The notes: a model not told the origin generated them from the letters alone. Shown: positions 25,804 to 35,344, counted from the stretch's first letter. The stretch: 64,000 nucleotides of DNA from Streptomyces bottropensis ATCC 25435 (GCF_000383595.1 NZ_KB911581.1:7399519-7463518); one strand, 5' to 3'. Made by a program: numbers and translations.

Positions 25804-26823
25804 TCATCTGCGGGGCTGGGCGTCGAGCACCTGCTGCAACGCCTCGAACTCCTCGACGCACTTGCCGGAGCCGAGCGCCACGCTGTCCAGCGGGTCCTCG
25901 GCGATGTGGATCGGCATTCCGGTCTCCCTGCGCAGCCGCTCGTCGAGACCCCTCAGCAGGGCGCCACCACCGGTCAGGACGATGCCGCGGTCCATGATGT
26001 CGCCGGAGAGTTCCGGCGGGCACTTGTCGAGGGTCGTCTTGACGGCGTCGACGATGGCGTTGACGGGTTCCTCGATCGCTTTCCGCACTTCACCCGCGGA
26101 GATGACGACGGTCTTGGGCAGCCCGGACACCAGGTCCCGGCCTCGGATTTCGGTGTGCTCGTCAGCGTCGAGGTCGTACGCCGAACCGATCGTGATCTTG
26201 ATCTGTTCGGCCGTCCGCTCACCGAGAAGGAGTGAGTACTCCTTCTTGATGTGCTGGATGATCGCGTTGTCCAACTCGTCGCCCGCGACGCGGATGGACT
26301 GGGCGGTGACGATGCCGCCGAGGGAGATGACCGCGACCTCCGTGGTGCCGCCGCCGATGTCCACCACCATGTTGCCCGTGGCCTCGTGGACCGGCAGGCC
26401 GGAGCCGATGGCCGCGGCCATGGGCTCCTCGATGATGTGCACCTGACGGGCGCCCGCCTGGGAGGACGCCTCGATGACGGCGCGGCGCTCGACACCGGTG
26501 ATGCCGGACGGCACGCAGACGACGACCCTGGGACGGGCGAGATACCGCCGCTTGTGGATCTTCAGGATGAAGTAGCGGAGCATCCGCTCGGTGATCTCGA
26601 AGTCGGCGATGACACCGTCCTTCAGCGGACGTACGGCAACGATGTTGCCGGGCGTCCGCCCGATCATCTTCTTGGCCTCCGCGCCGACCGCGAGAATTCC
26701 ACCGGTGTTGGTGTTGATCGCGACGACGGACGGCTCGTTCAGTACGATCCCGCGACCCCTGACGTACACCAGCGTGTTGGCGGTCCCGAGGTCGACAGCC
26801 ATGTCACGGCCGATGAACGACAT
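25804..26823 (-). CDS. mreB: Actin-like protein MreB
   Basis: 339 residues with the actin-fold phosphate loops (MAVDLGTANTLVYV; MVVDIGGGTTEVAVISLGG) and adenosine motif (GIVLTGGGALLRGLDE). It forms membrane filaments that direct wall synthesis; in Streptomyces its main role is in the sporulating aerial hypha. ATG 26823 (MSFIGRD) has GGGGA upstream and matches homologues; the in-frame ATG four codons earlier is less likely. Confidence 0.96.
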   Translation of the reverse strand: MSFIGRDMAVDLGTANTLVYVRGRGIVLNEPSVVAINTNTGGILAVGAEAKKMIGRTPGNIVAVRPLKDGVIADFEITERMLRYFILKIHKRRYLARPRVVVCVPSGITGVERRAVIEASSQAGARQVHIIEEPMAAAIGSGLPVHEATGNMVVDIGGGTTEVAVISLGGIVTAQSIRVAGDELDNAIIQHIKKEYSLLLGERTAEQIKITIGSAYDLDADEHTEIRGRDLVSGLPKTVVISAGEVRKAIEEPVNAIVDAVKTTLDKCPPELSGDIMDRGIVLTGGGALLRGLDERLRRETGMPIHIAEDPLDSVALGSGKCVEEFEALQQVLDAQPRR

Positions 26824-27193
26824 TGAGTTCCCCATCAGGATTCGTGTGGCCTTCCCACGTGGAGCGCTGACGGCTTTTGAGAGCTTTTCAGGCTTTTCGG
26901 GTCGGCGAAGTGGGTGCTGTGACGTGAAGGCTTACATCGTAGTCTCGCCCGCACGAACACTGCGCGAGGGTCTTCGCCATTGTGGGCATGCGATGCGTCG
27001 CCTCGCCTCTGGAGACGATCCATCGGGGGTGCACGTTCCCCCGATCGCCGCGCATATGCCGTTGTACGGCCGTATTTCGCGCGGGACGGCTGGTCAGCCG
27101 GTGTAGGCCGGGTGGGTGGTGGCCGAGTGTCGCGAGAAGAGTAAGGGCGGCGGGGACGGGACGGATCACCGGCCCCCGCCAGCGCGCAGGTCG
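26824..27193. other. Intergenic region between ndk and mreB (mreB control region)
   Basis: 370 bases without a convincing gene; short open frames on both strands lack codon bias. Three CTTTT tracts at 26874, 26884 and 26893 recur every 9-10 bases, about 50-75 bases upstream of mreB. Promoters for mreB are expected here, but no hexamer pair is clear. Confidence 0.5.
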
Positions 27194-27607
27194 CTACGCG
27201 CGCCCGGGGAAGAAGATCTTCACCTCGCGCTCGGCGGACTCCTCCGAGTCCGACGCGTGGATCAGGTTCTCCCGCACGATCACGCCGTAGTCGCCCCGGA
27301 TGGAACCGGGCTGAGCGGCGATCGGGTCGGTCGGGCCGGCCAGCGCCCGCACCCCTTCGATGACACGCTCGCCCTCGACGATCAGCGCGACGACCGGCCC
27401 GGAGGCCATGAACGCGACGAGCGGCTCGTAGAACGGCTTGCCCTTGTGCTCGCCGTAGTGCTGCTCCAGCGTGTCCTGGTCCAGGGTCCGCTGCTCCAGC
27501 GCGGTGATCTGCCAGCCGGCCTTCCGCTCGATACGGCTGATGATCTCGCCGGTCAGGCCACGCCGGACGGCGTCGGGCTTGAGCAGGACGAGGGTGCGCT
27601 GGCTCAC
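27194..27607 (-). CDS. ndk: Nucleoside diphosphate kinase
   Basis: 137 residues. Transfers the terminal phosphate from ATP to NDPs through a phosphohistidine, H117 in NLIHASDS; substrate loops GSIRGDYG and LLKPDAVRRG are present. GTG 27607 has GAAGGAG upstream. It follows the DUF4233 gene on the same strand by 130 bases. Confidence 0.98.
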   Translation of the reverse strand: MSQRTLVLLKPDAVRRGLTGEIISRIERKAGWQITALEQRTLDQDTLEQHYGEHKGKPFYEPLVAFMASGPVVALIVEGERVIEGVRALAGPTDPIAAQPGSIRGDYGVIVRENLIHASDSEESAEREVKIFFPGRA

Positions 27608-27737
27608 GGTGGTGACTCCTTCAATTCACACGGGTGCGGAGCTCAGAGGCTACAGGGCGCCTCCGCCCCGGCGTTACGCAGCGTCAGGAGGGGCCGGACC
27701 CGGGCCTCTGCCCGGCTCCGACCGGCTCGGACCCGGC

Positions 27738-28097
27738 TCAGGAGGCTCCGGCGCCGGCCTCGGTGGCCGCCTGGGCCGCGAACCGGGCCTTCGCCTCGTC
27801 GACCTTCCGCCCGTAGTGGACCGACGCCCACCACAGGGCGGCGAAGACCGCGCCCATGAAGAACATGGTCGGGACGAAGAAACCGGAGAGGATCAGCGCG
27901 ATCTGCAGGGCCCAGCCGAGCTGGACGCCGCCGGGCCGGGTGACGAGGCCGCACAGCAGGACGCACAGGAACATGGCGACGCCGCTGACCGTCCAGACCG
28001 TCGACATGGCCAGCTCGGGATCCTTCATGGCGACCAGACCCGCGAAGCCGATCACGAAGAACTCGCCGATCAGGGTCGAAGCACAGAGGGTACGCAT
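27738..28097 (-). CDS. DUF4233 membrane protein
   Basis: 119 residues with about four hydrophobic helices and a short charged tail (YGRKVDEAKARFAAQAA). The family accompanies folC in actinobacteria; its role is unknown. ATG 28097 lies eight bases after the folC stop with the ribosome site in the folC end, so the two are cotranslated. Confidence 0.85.
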   Translation of the reverse strand: MRTLCASTLIGEFFVIGFAGLVAMKDPELAMSTVWTVSGVAMFLCVLLCGLVTRPGGVQLGWALQIALILSGFFVPTMFFMGAVFAALWWASVHYGRKVDEAKARFAAQAATEAGAGAS

Positions 28098-28105
28098 CGT
28101 GGAAA

Positions 28106-29614
28106 TCAGCCCTTCCCCAGCAGCAGCCGGGCCTCGCCGACGGTGATGACGGAACCGGTGACGAGGACGCCACCGCCCGCGAACTCGCCCTCCTCCTCGG
28201 CGAGCGTGATCGCCGCCTCCAGGGCATCGGGCAGCCTCGGCTCGACCTGCACCCGCTCCTCCCCGAACACCTCGACCGCGATCCCGGCCAGTTCGTCGGC
28301 GTCCATCGCCCGGTGGCTGGTGTTCTGCGTGATCACGACCTCGGCGAAGATCGGCTCGAAGGCCTCCAGGAGACCCCGTACGTCCTTCTCGCCGCTGGCG
28401 CCGACCACACCGATGAGCCGGCTGAAGTCGAACGCCTCGCCGACCGCCTCGGCCGTGGCCCGCGCGCCCGCCGGGTTGTGGGCGGCGTCGAGCACGACGG
28501 TCGGGGACCGGCGTACGACTTCGAGGCGTCCCGGTGAGGAGACCGACGCGAACGCCTTGCGGACCGTGTCCAGGTCGAGGGGTTCCGGGCGCTGCGAGCC
28601 GACACCGAAGAACGCCTCGACCGCGGCGAGGGCCACGGCCGCGTTGTGCGCCTGGTACGGGCCGTGCAGCGGGAGATAGACCTCGGGGTACTCGCCGCCG
28701 AGGCCGCGCAGGGTCAGCATCTGCCCGCCGACCGCGACCTGCCGCCCGACGACACCGAACTCCAGGCCCTCCCGGGCCACCGTCGCGTCGACCTCCACGG
28801 CCTTCTTCAGCATCACCTGCGCCGCGTCCACCGACTGCTGCGCCAGGATCACGGTCGCGTCCTGCTTGACGATCCCGGCCTTCTCCAGGGCGATCTCGGC
28901 GGGGGTCGTCCCGAGCCGGTCGGTGTGGTCGAGGTCGATGGGGGTGACGACGGCCACGTCCCCGTCGATGACGTTGGTGGCGTCCCAGGTGCCGCCCATC
29001 CCGACCTCGACGACGGCCACGTCCACGGGCGCGTCCGCGAAGGCGGCGTACGCCATGCCGGTCAGCACCTCGAAGAAGGACAGCCGGTACTCCTGCTGGG
29101 AGTCGACCATCTCGATGTACGGCTTGACGTCCTCGTACGTCTCGATGAACCGCTCGGCGGAGATCGGGGCGCCGTCGAGGCTGATGCGCTCGGTGATCGA
29201 CTGCACGTGCGGGGAGGTGTACCGGCCGGTGCGCAGCTCGAAGGCGCCGAGGAGGGCCTCGATCATGCGGGCGGTGGAGGTCTTGCCGTTGGTGCCGGTG
29301 ATGTGGATGGAGGGGTACGACCGCTGCGGCTCGCCCAGGACGTCCATCAGCGCGGCGATCCGAGTGACCGAGGGCTCCAGCTTGGTCTCGCCCCAGCGGG
29401 TCGCGAGGTCGGTCTCGACCTCGCGCAGTGCCTTGTCGAGGGCCGGGTCGGTGGGGCGGGACGGGACGTCGTCCTGCGATGCGCCGCTCCGGGTGCGCAG
29501 GGTGCGGCTGCCGGCCTCGATCACCGCGAGGTCGGGATCCCTGTCGGTCTCCGCGGCGATGATCTCCTCGAACGGGTCGATCGGGTCGGGCTGCGTGTCA
29601 CTGCGTTCGCTCAC
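28106..29614 (-). CDS. folC: Folylpolyglutamate synthase / dihydrofolate synthase
   Basis: 502 residues. Adds glutamates to folates. A Mur-ligase-like fold follows a disordered acidic leader of about 70 residues: P-loop HITGTNGKTSTARM, FFEVLTGMAYAAFAD, GGTWDATNVID, and a C-terminal domain with VVLDAAHNPAGA. GTG 29614 has a weak ribosome site. Confidence 0.95.
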   Translation of the reverse strand: MSERSDTQPDPIDPFEEIIAAETDRDPDLAVIEAGSRTLRTRSGASQDDVPSRPTDPALDKALREVETDLATRWGETKLEPSVTRIAALMDVLGEPQRSYPSIHITGTNGKTSTARMIEALLGAFELRTGRYTSPHVQSITERISLDGAPISAERFIETYEDVKPYIEMVDSQQEYRLSFFEVLTGMAYAAFADAPVDVAVVEVGMGGTWDATNVIDGDVAVVTPIDLDHTDRLGTTPAEIALEKAGIVKQDATVILAQQSVDAAQVMLKKAVEVDATVAREGLEFGVVGRQVAVGGQMLTLRGLGGEYPEVYLPLHGPYQAHNAAVALAAVEAFFGVGSQRPEPLDLDTVRKAFASVSSPGRLEVVRRSPTVVLDAAHNPAGARATAEAVGEAFDFSRLIGVVGASGEKDVRGLLEAFEPIFAEVVITQNTSHRAMDADELAGIAVEVFGEERVQVEPRLPDALEAAITLAEEEGEFAGGGVLVTGSVITVGEARLLLGKG

Positions 29615-29703
29615 GGGGTCAGTCTACGGGTGGGGCTACGCCGGTTCCTGGGGTGCCCGCGAGCTCGGGAGTGCCCGTTGCGGGGCAGTCGCGGGTGGTG
29701 TGT

Positions 29704-29730
29704 GGCTGGTCGCGCGGTTCCCGCGCCCCT
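29704..29730 (+). repeat. Dispersed repeat copy upstream of folC
   Basis: GGCTGGTCGCGCGGTTCCCG and following bases match the repeat core with one C missing. It lies between the valS terminator and the folC start. Confidence 0.7.
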
Positions 29731-29773
29731 TGAAGACCGGCGGCTCCCAGTTGCCCCTTCCGCCTGCGGACAG

Positions 29774-29820
29774 CAGGCGAAGGCCCCCGGTGCCTGAGCA
29801 GCACCGGGGGCCTTCGCCTG
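29774..29820 (-). terminator. valS terminator
   Basis: Perfect 20-bp stem (29774-29793 with 29801-29820), seven-base loop, immediately after the valS stop. Confidence 0.88.
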
Positions 29821-29831
29821 CCTGCGAACGG

Positions 29832-32489
29832 CTATGCCTGCGGCAGCCGGTCCAGCTGCGCGGCGATGCGGGCGATGTCCTCGTCCGCCTTCGCCAGGCG
29901 CCCGCGGATCTTGTCCACCACGTTGTCCGGGGCCTTGGCGAGGAACGCCTCGTTGCCGAGCTTGGCGGTGGCCTGGGCCTTCTCCTTCTCGGCCGCCGCG
30001 AGGTCCTTCGCGAGGCGCTTGCGCTCGGCGGCGACGTCGATGACGCCGGAGAGGTCGAGCGCGACCTCGGCGCCCGCCACCGGCAGGGTCGCGGTCGCCG
30101 AGAAGCCCTCGCCCTCGGGCTGGAGGCGCAGGAGCTGACGGATCGCGGCCTCGTGCGGTGCCAGGGCCGTACCGTCGAGCGTGAGGCGGGCCGGGACGCG
30201 CTGGCCGGGCTGGAGGCCCTGGTCGGCACGGAAGCGCCGGACCTCGGTGACGACCTGCTGGACCAGCTCGATCTCGCGCTCGGCGGCGTCGTCGCGGAAG
30301 CCGCCCGGTGCGTCGGCGCCGGGAACGGACACGGCCTTGGGCCACTCGGCGATGACCAGGGACTCGCCGCCGGTCAGCGTCGTCCACAGGGTGTCCGTGA
30401 CGAACGGGACGACCGGGTGGAGGAGACGCAGCGTGACGTCCAGGACCTCGCCCAGGACGCGCTGGCTGACCTCGGCCGCCACACCGCCCGCCTGGAACGT
30501 CGTCTTGGACAGCTCGACGTACCAGTCGAAGACCTCGTCCCACGCGAAGTGGAACAGGGCGTCGCTGAGCTTGGCGAACTGGAAGTCCTCGTAGTACGCG
30601 TCGACCTGCGCGACCGTCTCGCCCAGACGGGCGAGGATCCAGCGGTCGGTCGCCGAGAGCTTCGACGCCTCCGGGAGCGGGCCCTGGACCGTCGCGCCGT
30701 TCATCAGCGCGAAGCGGGTGGCGTTCCAGATCTTGTTGGCGAAGTTGCGGGAAGCCTGGACCCAGTCCTCGCCGATCGGGACGTCGGTGCCCGGGTTGGC
30801 GCCGCGCGCGAGGGTGAAGCGGAGCGCGTCGGAACCGTACTTGTCCATCCAGTCGAGCGGGTCGACGACGTTGCCGAAGGACTTCGACATCTTCTTGCCG
30901 CGCTCGTCGCGGACCAGGCCGGTCAGCGCGATGGTCTTGAACGGGACCTCGCCGTCCATGGCGTAGAGGCCGAACATCATCATCCGGGCGACCCAGAAGA
31001 AGATGATGTCGTGGCCGGTGAGCAGGACGTCGGTGGAGTAGAACTTCCGCAGGTCCTCGGTCTGTTCGGGCCAGCCGAGCGTGGAGAACGGCCACAGGCC
31101 GGAGGAGAACCAGGTGTCCAGGACGTCGGTGTCCTGGGTCCAGCCCTCGGCCTCCGTGCCGGGCGGCTGCTCGTCGGGGCCGACGCAGACCGTCTCGCCG
31201 TCGGGGCCGTACCAGACCGGGATGCGGTGGCCCCACCACAGCTGGCGCGAGATGCACCAGTCGTACATGTTGTCGACCCAGTCGAAGTAGCGCTTCGACA
31301 TGTCCTCGGGGTGGATCTTGACCCGGCCGTCACGGACGGCGTCACCGGCCGCCTTGGCCAGGGGGCCGACCTTGACCCACCACTGCATGGACAGCCGCGG
31401 CTCGACCGTGGTCTTGCAGCGCGAGCAGTGGCCGACGGAGTGGGTGTACGGGCGCTTCTCGGCGACGATGCGGCCCTGCGAGCGCAGCGCGCCGACGACG
31501 GCCGAGCGGGCCTCGAAGCGGTCCTGGCCGAGGAAGGGGCCGTGGACGGTGATGACACCGTGCTCGTCCATGATCGTCATGGACGGCAGGTCGTGGCGCT
31601 GGCCGATCGCGAAGTCGTTCGGGTCGTGGGCGGGGGTCACCTTGACCGCGCCCGTGCCGAACTCGGGGTCGACGTGGGTGTCCGCGACGACCGGGATGCT
31701 GCGGTCGGTCAGCGGCAGCTTGATCAGCTTGCCGATGAGGTGCCGGTACCGCTCGTCGTCAGGGTGGACGGCGACGGCGGTGTCGCCGAGCATCGTCTCG
31801 GCGCGGGTGGTGGCGACGACGACGGAGTCCTCTCCCTCGCCGTACCGGATGGAGACCAACTCGCCGGCGTCCTCCTGGTGCTCGACCTCGATGTCGGAGA
31901 TCGCGGTGAGACAGCGGGGACACCAGTTGATGATGCGCTCGGCGCGGTAGATCAACTCGTCGTCGTAGAGCCGCTTGAAGATGGTCTGGACGGCCTTGGA
32001 CAGTCCTTCGTCCATGGTGAACCGCTCACGGTCCCAGTCGACGCCGTCGCCCAGTCGTCGCATCTGGCCGAGGATCTTGCCGCCGTACTCCTCCTTCCAC
32101 TGCCAGACCCGCTCGACGAACTCCTCGCGTCCCAAGTCGTGGCGGGACTTGCCCTCTTCGGCGAGCTGCTGCTCGACCTTGTTCTGCGTGGCGATGCCGG
32201 CGTGGTCCATGCCGGGGAGCCACAGCGACTCGTACCCCTGCATGCGCTTACGCCGGGTCAGGGCGTCCATGAGGGTGTGCTGGAAGGCGTGCCCGAGGTG
32301 CAGGCTGCCGGTGACGTTCGGCGGCGGGATGACGATGGTGTACGCGGGCTTGTCACTCTTGGCGTCGGCCGCGAAGTAACCACGCTCTACCCAGCGCTCG
32401 TACAGCGCCCCCTCTACATCGGCCGGCGCGTACTGGGTCGGCAGATCGGTGGCGGGCGCTGGAGGCTGCTGCTGAGCGTTCTCGGTCAC
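29832..32489 (-). CDS. valS: Valine--tRNA ligase
   Basis: 885-residue class Ia synthetase charging tRNA-Val. The HIGH-type motif is in NVTGSLHLGHAF, the KMSKS motif in GKKMSKSFGN, an editing domain lies between, and a C-terminal coiled coil (VAAERKRLAKDLAAAEKEKAQA) binds tRNA. GTG 32489 is used; its ribosome site is weak. No T-box-like leader was seen in the 137 bases upstream, which are shared with the divergent gene at 32627. Confidence 0.97.
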   Translation of the reverse strand: MTENAQQQPPAPATDLPTQYAPADVEGALYERWVERGYFAADAKSDKPAYTIVIPPPNVTGSLHLGHAFQHTLMDALTRRKRMQGYESLWLPGMDHAGIATQNKVEQQLAEEGKSRHDLGREEFVERVWQWKEEYGGKILGQMRRLGDGVDWDRERFTMDEGLSKAVQTIFKRLYDDELIYRAERIINWCPRCLTAISDIEVEHQEDAGELVSIRYGEGEDSVVVATTRAETMLGDTAVAVHPDDERYRHLIGKLIKLPLTDRSIPVVADTHVDPEFGTGAVKVTPAHDPNDFAIGQRHDLPSMTIMDEHGVITVHGPFLGQDRFEARSAVVGALRSQGRIVAEKRPYTHSVGHCSRCKTTVEPRLSMQWWVKVGPLAKAAGDAVRDGRVKIHPEDMSKRYFDWVDNMYDWCISRQLWWGHRIPVWYGPDGETVCVGPDEQPPGTEAEGWTQDTDVLDTWFSSGLWPFSTLGWPEQTEDLRKFYSTDVLLTGHDIIFFWVARMMMFGLYAMDGEVPFKTIALTGLVRDERGKKMSKSFGNVVDPLDWMDKYGSDALRFTLARGANPGTDVPIGEDWVQASRNFANKIWNATRFALMNGATVQGPLPEASKLSATDRWILARLGETVAQVDAYYEDFQFAKLSDALFHFAWDEVFDWYVELSKTTFQAGGVAAEVSQRVLGEVLDVTLRLLHPVVPFVTDTLWTTLTGGESLVIAEWPKAVSVPGADAPGGFRDDAAEREIELVQQVVTEVRRFRADQGLQPGQRVPARLTLDGTALAPHEAAIRQLLRLQPEGEGFSATATLPVAGAEVALDLSGVIDVAAERKRLAKDLAAAEKEKAQATAKLGNEAFLAKAPDNVVDKIRGRLAKADEDIARIAAQLDRLPQA

Positions 32490-32626
32490 CCGCTCAGTTT
32501 AGGGGTGTCACGGGGCGGTCCCGAAACCCGATTCTTCCGTAACGGTGTGGCCCCCGGTGCGTGGGACCCATCGAGTTTGCGCCAGGATGTCAGGAACACA
32601 TAAGCATCTGGAGGGGAACCCAGAAC

Positions 32627-33589
32627 ATGAGCTACAACCAGCCGGGCCCGTACGGCGGGCAGCCCCAGCAGCCCGGACCGTACGGCCAGCCGGGCGGCCA
32701 GCCCGGCCCCTACGGCCAGCAGCCGCCGCAGGCCGCCCCCCAGCCCGGCTACGGCTACCCGCAGCAGGCCCCTCCGCAGCAGCAGGGCTACGGGTACCCC
32801 CAGCAGGCCCCCCAGGGCGTCCCGCCCCAGACCCCGCCCTACGGCCAGCCGCAGGCCCCGTACGGCCAGCAGCCCTACCCGACCGTCCCCCAGCCGCCGG
32901 TCCCCTCGGGCGGCGGCGGCAGGAAGGTCGGCATCATCCTGGGCGCGGTCGCCGTGGTGGCGGCGGTGGCGGTGGGCGCGTACTTCGTCCTCGGCGGGAG
33001 CGGGAGCGGGGGCGCGGACATCGCGGACGACGGCCCGCACAAGCTGACCACGCCGGCGACGGTGCTCGGGGACTACAAGAAGTCCGGCGACTCCGGCGAC
33101 GAGATGACCGACGAGGAGCTGAAGAAGGCCGAGGCCTTCGGCATCAAGAGCCCCAAGGATGTCAGCGCCAACTACCAGTCGGGGGACGAGAGCAATCCCC
33201 TGGCCGGAAAGATGATCACCTACGGCGGCGTCTACGGCGAGATCGAGGACCCGGAGAAGGCGGTCGACAGCTTCCTCGCCATGCAGAAGGAAGAGGCCAC
33301 GAAGAACGACATCACCTTCGTCGGCAATGCGGAGGAGTACACACCGGACTCGCTCGACGGCGCCGTCATGAAGTGCCAGAAGGCGAAGGGGAAGCTGGAC
33401 GAGGGTGACACGACGAGCGGCGGACCGAGCGAGATGAACCTGGTCTACTGCGTCTGGGGCGACCACAGCACTCTCGGTTTCGTGATGCCCATGGAGTACG
33501 CGGATCTCGCGGCGGGCAAGTCGACGGACCCGAACGAGGCCGCCGAGACCGCCGCCAAGCTCCGCAAGGAAGTCCGAGTGAAGATCTGA
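32627..33589 (+). CDS. Membrane-anchored protein with Pro/Gly/Gln/Tyr-rich cytoplasmic arm
   Basis: 320 residues. The first 100 are a low-complexity arm of PYGQ, GYGYPQQ and QPGPYG units, then one membrane helix (VGIILGAVAVVAAVAVGAYFVLGG), then an external domain of about 190 residues with two cysteines (KCQKAKG, YCVWGDHS) close to a fold common in Streptomyces anchored proteins. ATG 32627 has GGAGGGG upstream. Function unknown. It is divergent from valS. Confidence 0.85.
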   Translation: MSYNQPGPYGGQPQQPGPYGQPGGQPGPYGQQPPQAAPQPGYGYPQQAPPQQQGYGYPQQAPQGVPPQTPPYGQPQAPYGQQPYPTVPQPPVPSGGGGRKVGIILGAVAVVAAVAVGAYFVLGGSGSGGADIADDGPHKLTTPATVLGDYKKSGDSGDEMTDEELKKAEAFGIKSPKDVSANYQSGDESNPLAGKMITYGGVYGEIEDPEKAVDSFLAMQKEEATKNDITFVGNAEEYTPDSLDGAVMKCQKAKGKLDEGDTTSGGPSEMNLVYCVWGDHSTLGFVMPMEYADLAAGKSTDPNEAAETAAKLRKEVRVKI

Positions 33590-33607
33590 CTGGCCATGCG
33601 CAGTTGA

Positions 33608-33635
33608 AGGGGCGGCCCGAGATCGGGCCGCCCCT
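33608..33635 (+). terminator. Terminator of the anchored-protein gene
   Basis: AGGGGCGGCCCGA (33608-33620) pairs with TCGGGCCGCCCCT (33623-33635), followed by CTTCG. Confidence 0.8.
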
Positions 33636-33688
33636 CTTCGTCGCACGCTCTCTACGAGATCTGCAGCGAATCAGGTCTCTTCAACAGA

Positions 33689-33952
33689 TCAGGCCAACGT
33701 ACAAGCCCTGTTCGCATGCCCAGGCCGAACGCCTACGTCCTGGAGCTTGACTATGCAGACTGGATTGAACCCGATGACACTGTGGTAACCGCAAGCACTG
33801 GTCACAACAGGCCCGACCCTGTATCCCTTGTCCTTGAGGTACTCCACGCAATCGAACGCGTCAGCGTGTGCCGTACCAGCCGTCGCCACCGGCACAACTA
33901 CTGCAGCCGCAACCACACTCAAGGCCGCGAAAAGATCACGTGAACGGGGCAT
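33689..33952 (-). CDS. Small secreted four-cysteine protein
   Basis: 87 residues with a clear signal peptide (MPRSRDLF then AALSVVAAAVVVPVATAGTAHA) and a mature part of about 57 residues starting DAFDCVEYL with four cysteines (FDC, SAC, PVC, RAC), likely two disulfides. ATG 33952 is preferred; a TTG at 33970 is in frame. Codon use is unlike the neighbours: third positions include many A and T (GCA, GTA, GTT, CCT, TTG), suggesting a recent or weakly selected gene. It stands alone between two terminators. Function unknown. Confidence 0.7.
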   Translation of the reverse strand: MPRSRDLFAALSVVAAAVVVPVATAGTAHADAFDCVEYLKDKGYRVGPVVTSACGYHSVIGFNPVCIVKLQDVGVRPGHANRACTLA

Positions 33953-34000
33953 GACACCATGCTCGATCAAGGCTTGGCTTGATCAGGACTGCGAACGACC

Positions 34001-34041
34001 AGAAGGGGGCGCCCAACAAGACTTGTTGGGCGCCCCCTTCT
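34001..34041 (-). terminator. clpX terminator
   Basis: 20-base arms AGAAGGGGGCGCCCAACAAG (34001-34020) and its complement (34022-34041) just after the clpX stop; the top of the stem must open to form a loop. Confidence 0.88.
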
Positions 34042-34057
34042 GTGTTCCCGCCGGCTA

Positions 34058-35344
34058 CTACGCCGTCTTCTGCTCCCCCGGTCCCCGCCCCCGCGCGTCC
34101 CGCGGGATCAGGGTCGGGTTGACGTTGGAGCGGACCACGTCGGCGTTGATGACGACCCGGGCTACGTCCTTGCGGGACGGGACCTCGTACATGACCGACA
34201 TCAGGACTTCCTCCATGATGGCGCGCAGGCCGCGGGCGCCGGTCTGGCGGAGGATGGCCTGGTCGGCGATGGCTTCGAGGGCCTCGCGCTCGAAGTCCAG
34301 CTCCACGCCGTCGAGTTCGAAGAGGCGCTGGTACTGCTTCACCAGCGCGTTGCGGGGCTCGATGAGGATCTGGAGCAGCGCCTCGCGGTCCAGGTTGTGG
34401 ACCGAGGTGATGACGGGCAGACGGCCGATGAACTCCGGGATCATGCCGAACTTGACCAGGTCCTCCGGCATGACGGCCTCGAACTGGTCCTTGGACTCCA
34501 GCTCGCGCTTGGAGCGGATCGTCGCGCCGAAGCCGATGCCCTTGGCGCCGGCCCGGGACTCGATGATCTTCTCCAGCCCGGAGAAGGCACCGCCCACGAT
34601 GAACAGGACGTTCGTCGTGTCGATCTGGATGAACTCCTGGTGGGGGTGCTTGCGGCCGCCTTGGGGCGGAACCGACGCCGTGGTGCCCTCCAGGATCTTC
34701 AACAGGGCCTGCTGAACGCCCTCGCCCGACACGTCACGCGTGATGGAAGGGTTTTCACTCTTCCTCGCGACCTTGTCGATCTCGTCGATGTAGATGATCC
34801 CGGTCTCGGCCTTCTTGACGTCGTAGTCGGCCGCCTGGATGAGCTTCAGCAGGATGTTCTCGACGTCCTCGCCGACGTACCCCGCCTCCGTCAGCGCCGT
34901 CGCGTCCGCGATCGCGAACGGGACGTTCAGCATGCGCGCGAGGGTCTGGGCCAGGAGCGTCTTGCCCGAGCCCGTGGGGCCCAGCAGCAGGATGTTGGAC
35001 TTCGCCAGCTCGATGGCGTCCTCGCGGCTCTGCCCGCCGCCGTTCTCCCCGGCCTGGACGCGCTTGTAGTGGTTGTACACAGCCACGGAGAGCGCCTTCT
35101 TGGCCGCCTCCTGACCGACCACGTAGCCCTCGAGGAACTCGTAGATCTCCCGGGGCTTCGGGAGTTCCTCCCAGCGGACCTCGCTGGTCTCCGCGAGTTC
35201 TTCCTCGATGATCTCGTTGCAGAGGTCGATGCACTCGTCGCAGATGTACACACCGGGCCCTGCGATGAGCTTCTTGACCTGCTTCTGGCTCTTGCCGCAG
35301 AACGAGCACTTGAGCAGATCGCCGCCGTCACCGATGCGTGCCAC
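34058..35344 (-). CDS. clpX: ATP-dependent protease ATPase subunit ClpX
   Basis: 428 residues. AAA+ unfoldase that feeds substrates to ClpP. N-terminal zinc domain (CSFCGK, YICDECIDLC), Walker A GPTGSGKT, Walker B IIYIDEID, and the ClpP-binding region near RAGAKGIGFGA. GTG 35344 has AAGGGGAAG upstream. A 203-base gap separates it from clpP2, so it probably has its own promoter. Confidence 0.98.
   Translation of the reverse strand: MARIGDGGDLLKCSFCGKSQKQVKKLIAGPGVYICDECIDLCNEIIEEELAETSEVRWEELPKPREIYEFLEGYVVGQEAAKKALSVAVYNHYKRVQAGENGGGQSREDAIELAKSNILLLGPTGSGKTLLAQTLARMLNVPFAIADATALTEAGYVGEDVENILLKLIQAADYDVKKAETGIIYIDEIDKVARKSENPSITRDVSGEGVQQALLKILEGTTASVPPQGGRKHPHQEFIQIDTTNVLFIVGGAFSGLEKIIESRAGAKGIGFGATIRSKRELESKDQFEAVMPEDLVKFGMIPEFIGRLPVITSVHNLDREALLQILIEPRNALVKQYQRLFELDGVELDFEREALEAIADQAILRQTGARGLRAIMEEVLMSVMYEVPSRKDVARVVINADVVRSNVNPTLIPRDARGRGPGEQKTA

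Noticed and set aside
26835..27169. Small minus-strand frames between ndk and mreB
   Set aside because: No ribosome site, weak codon bias and no recognisable protein features; more likely control sequence.
30980..31558. Frames opposite or within valS as separate genes
   Set aside because: valS is complete and continuous with all motifs; these are out-of-frame shadows.
32490..32626. A T-box or other tRNA-sensing leader upstream of valS
   Set aside because: The gap is 137 bases, shared with a divergent gene, and lacks a stem I or T-box antiterminator sequence.
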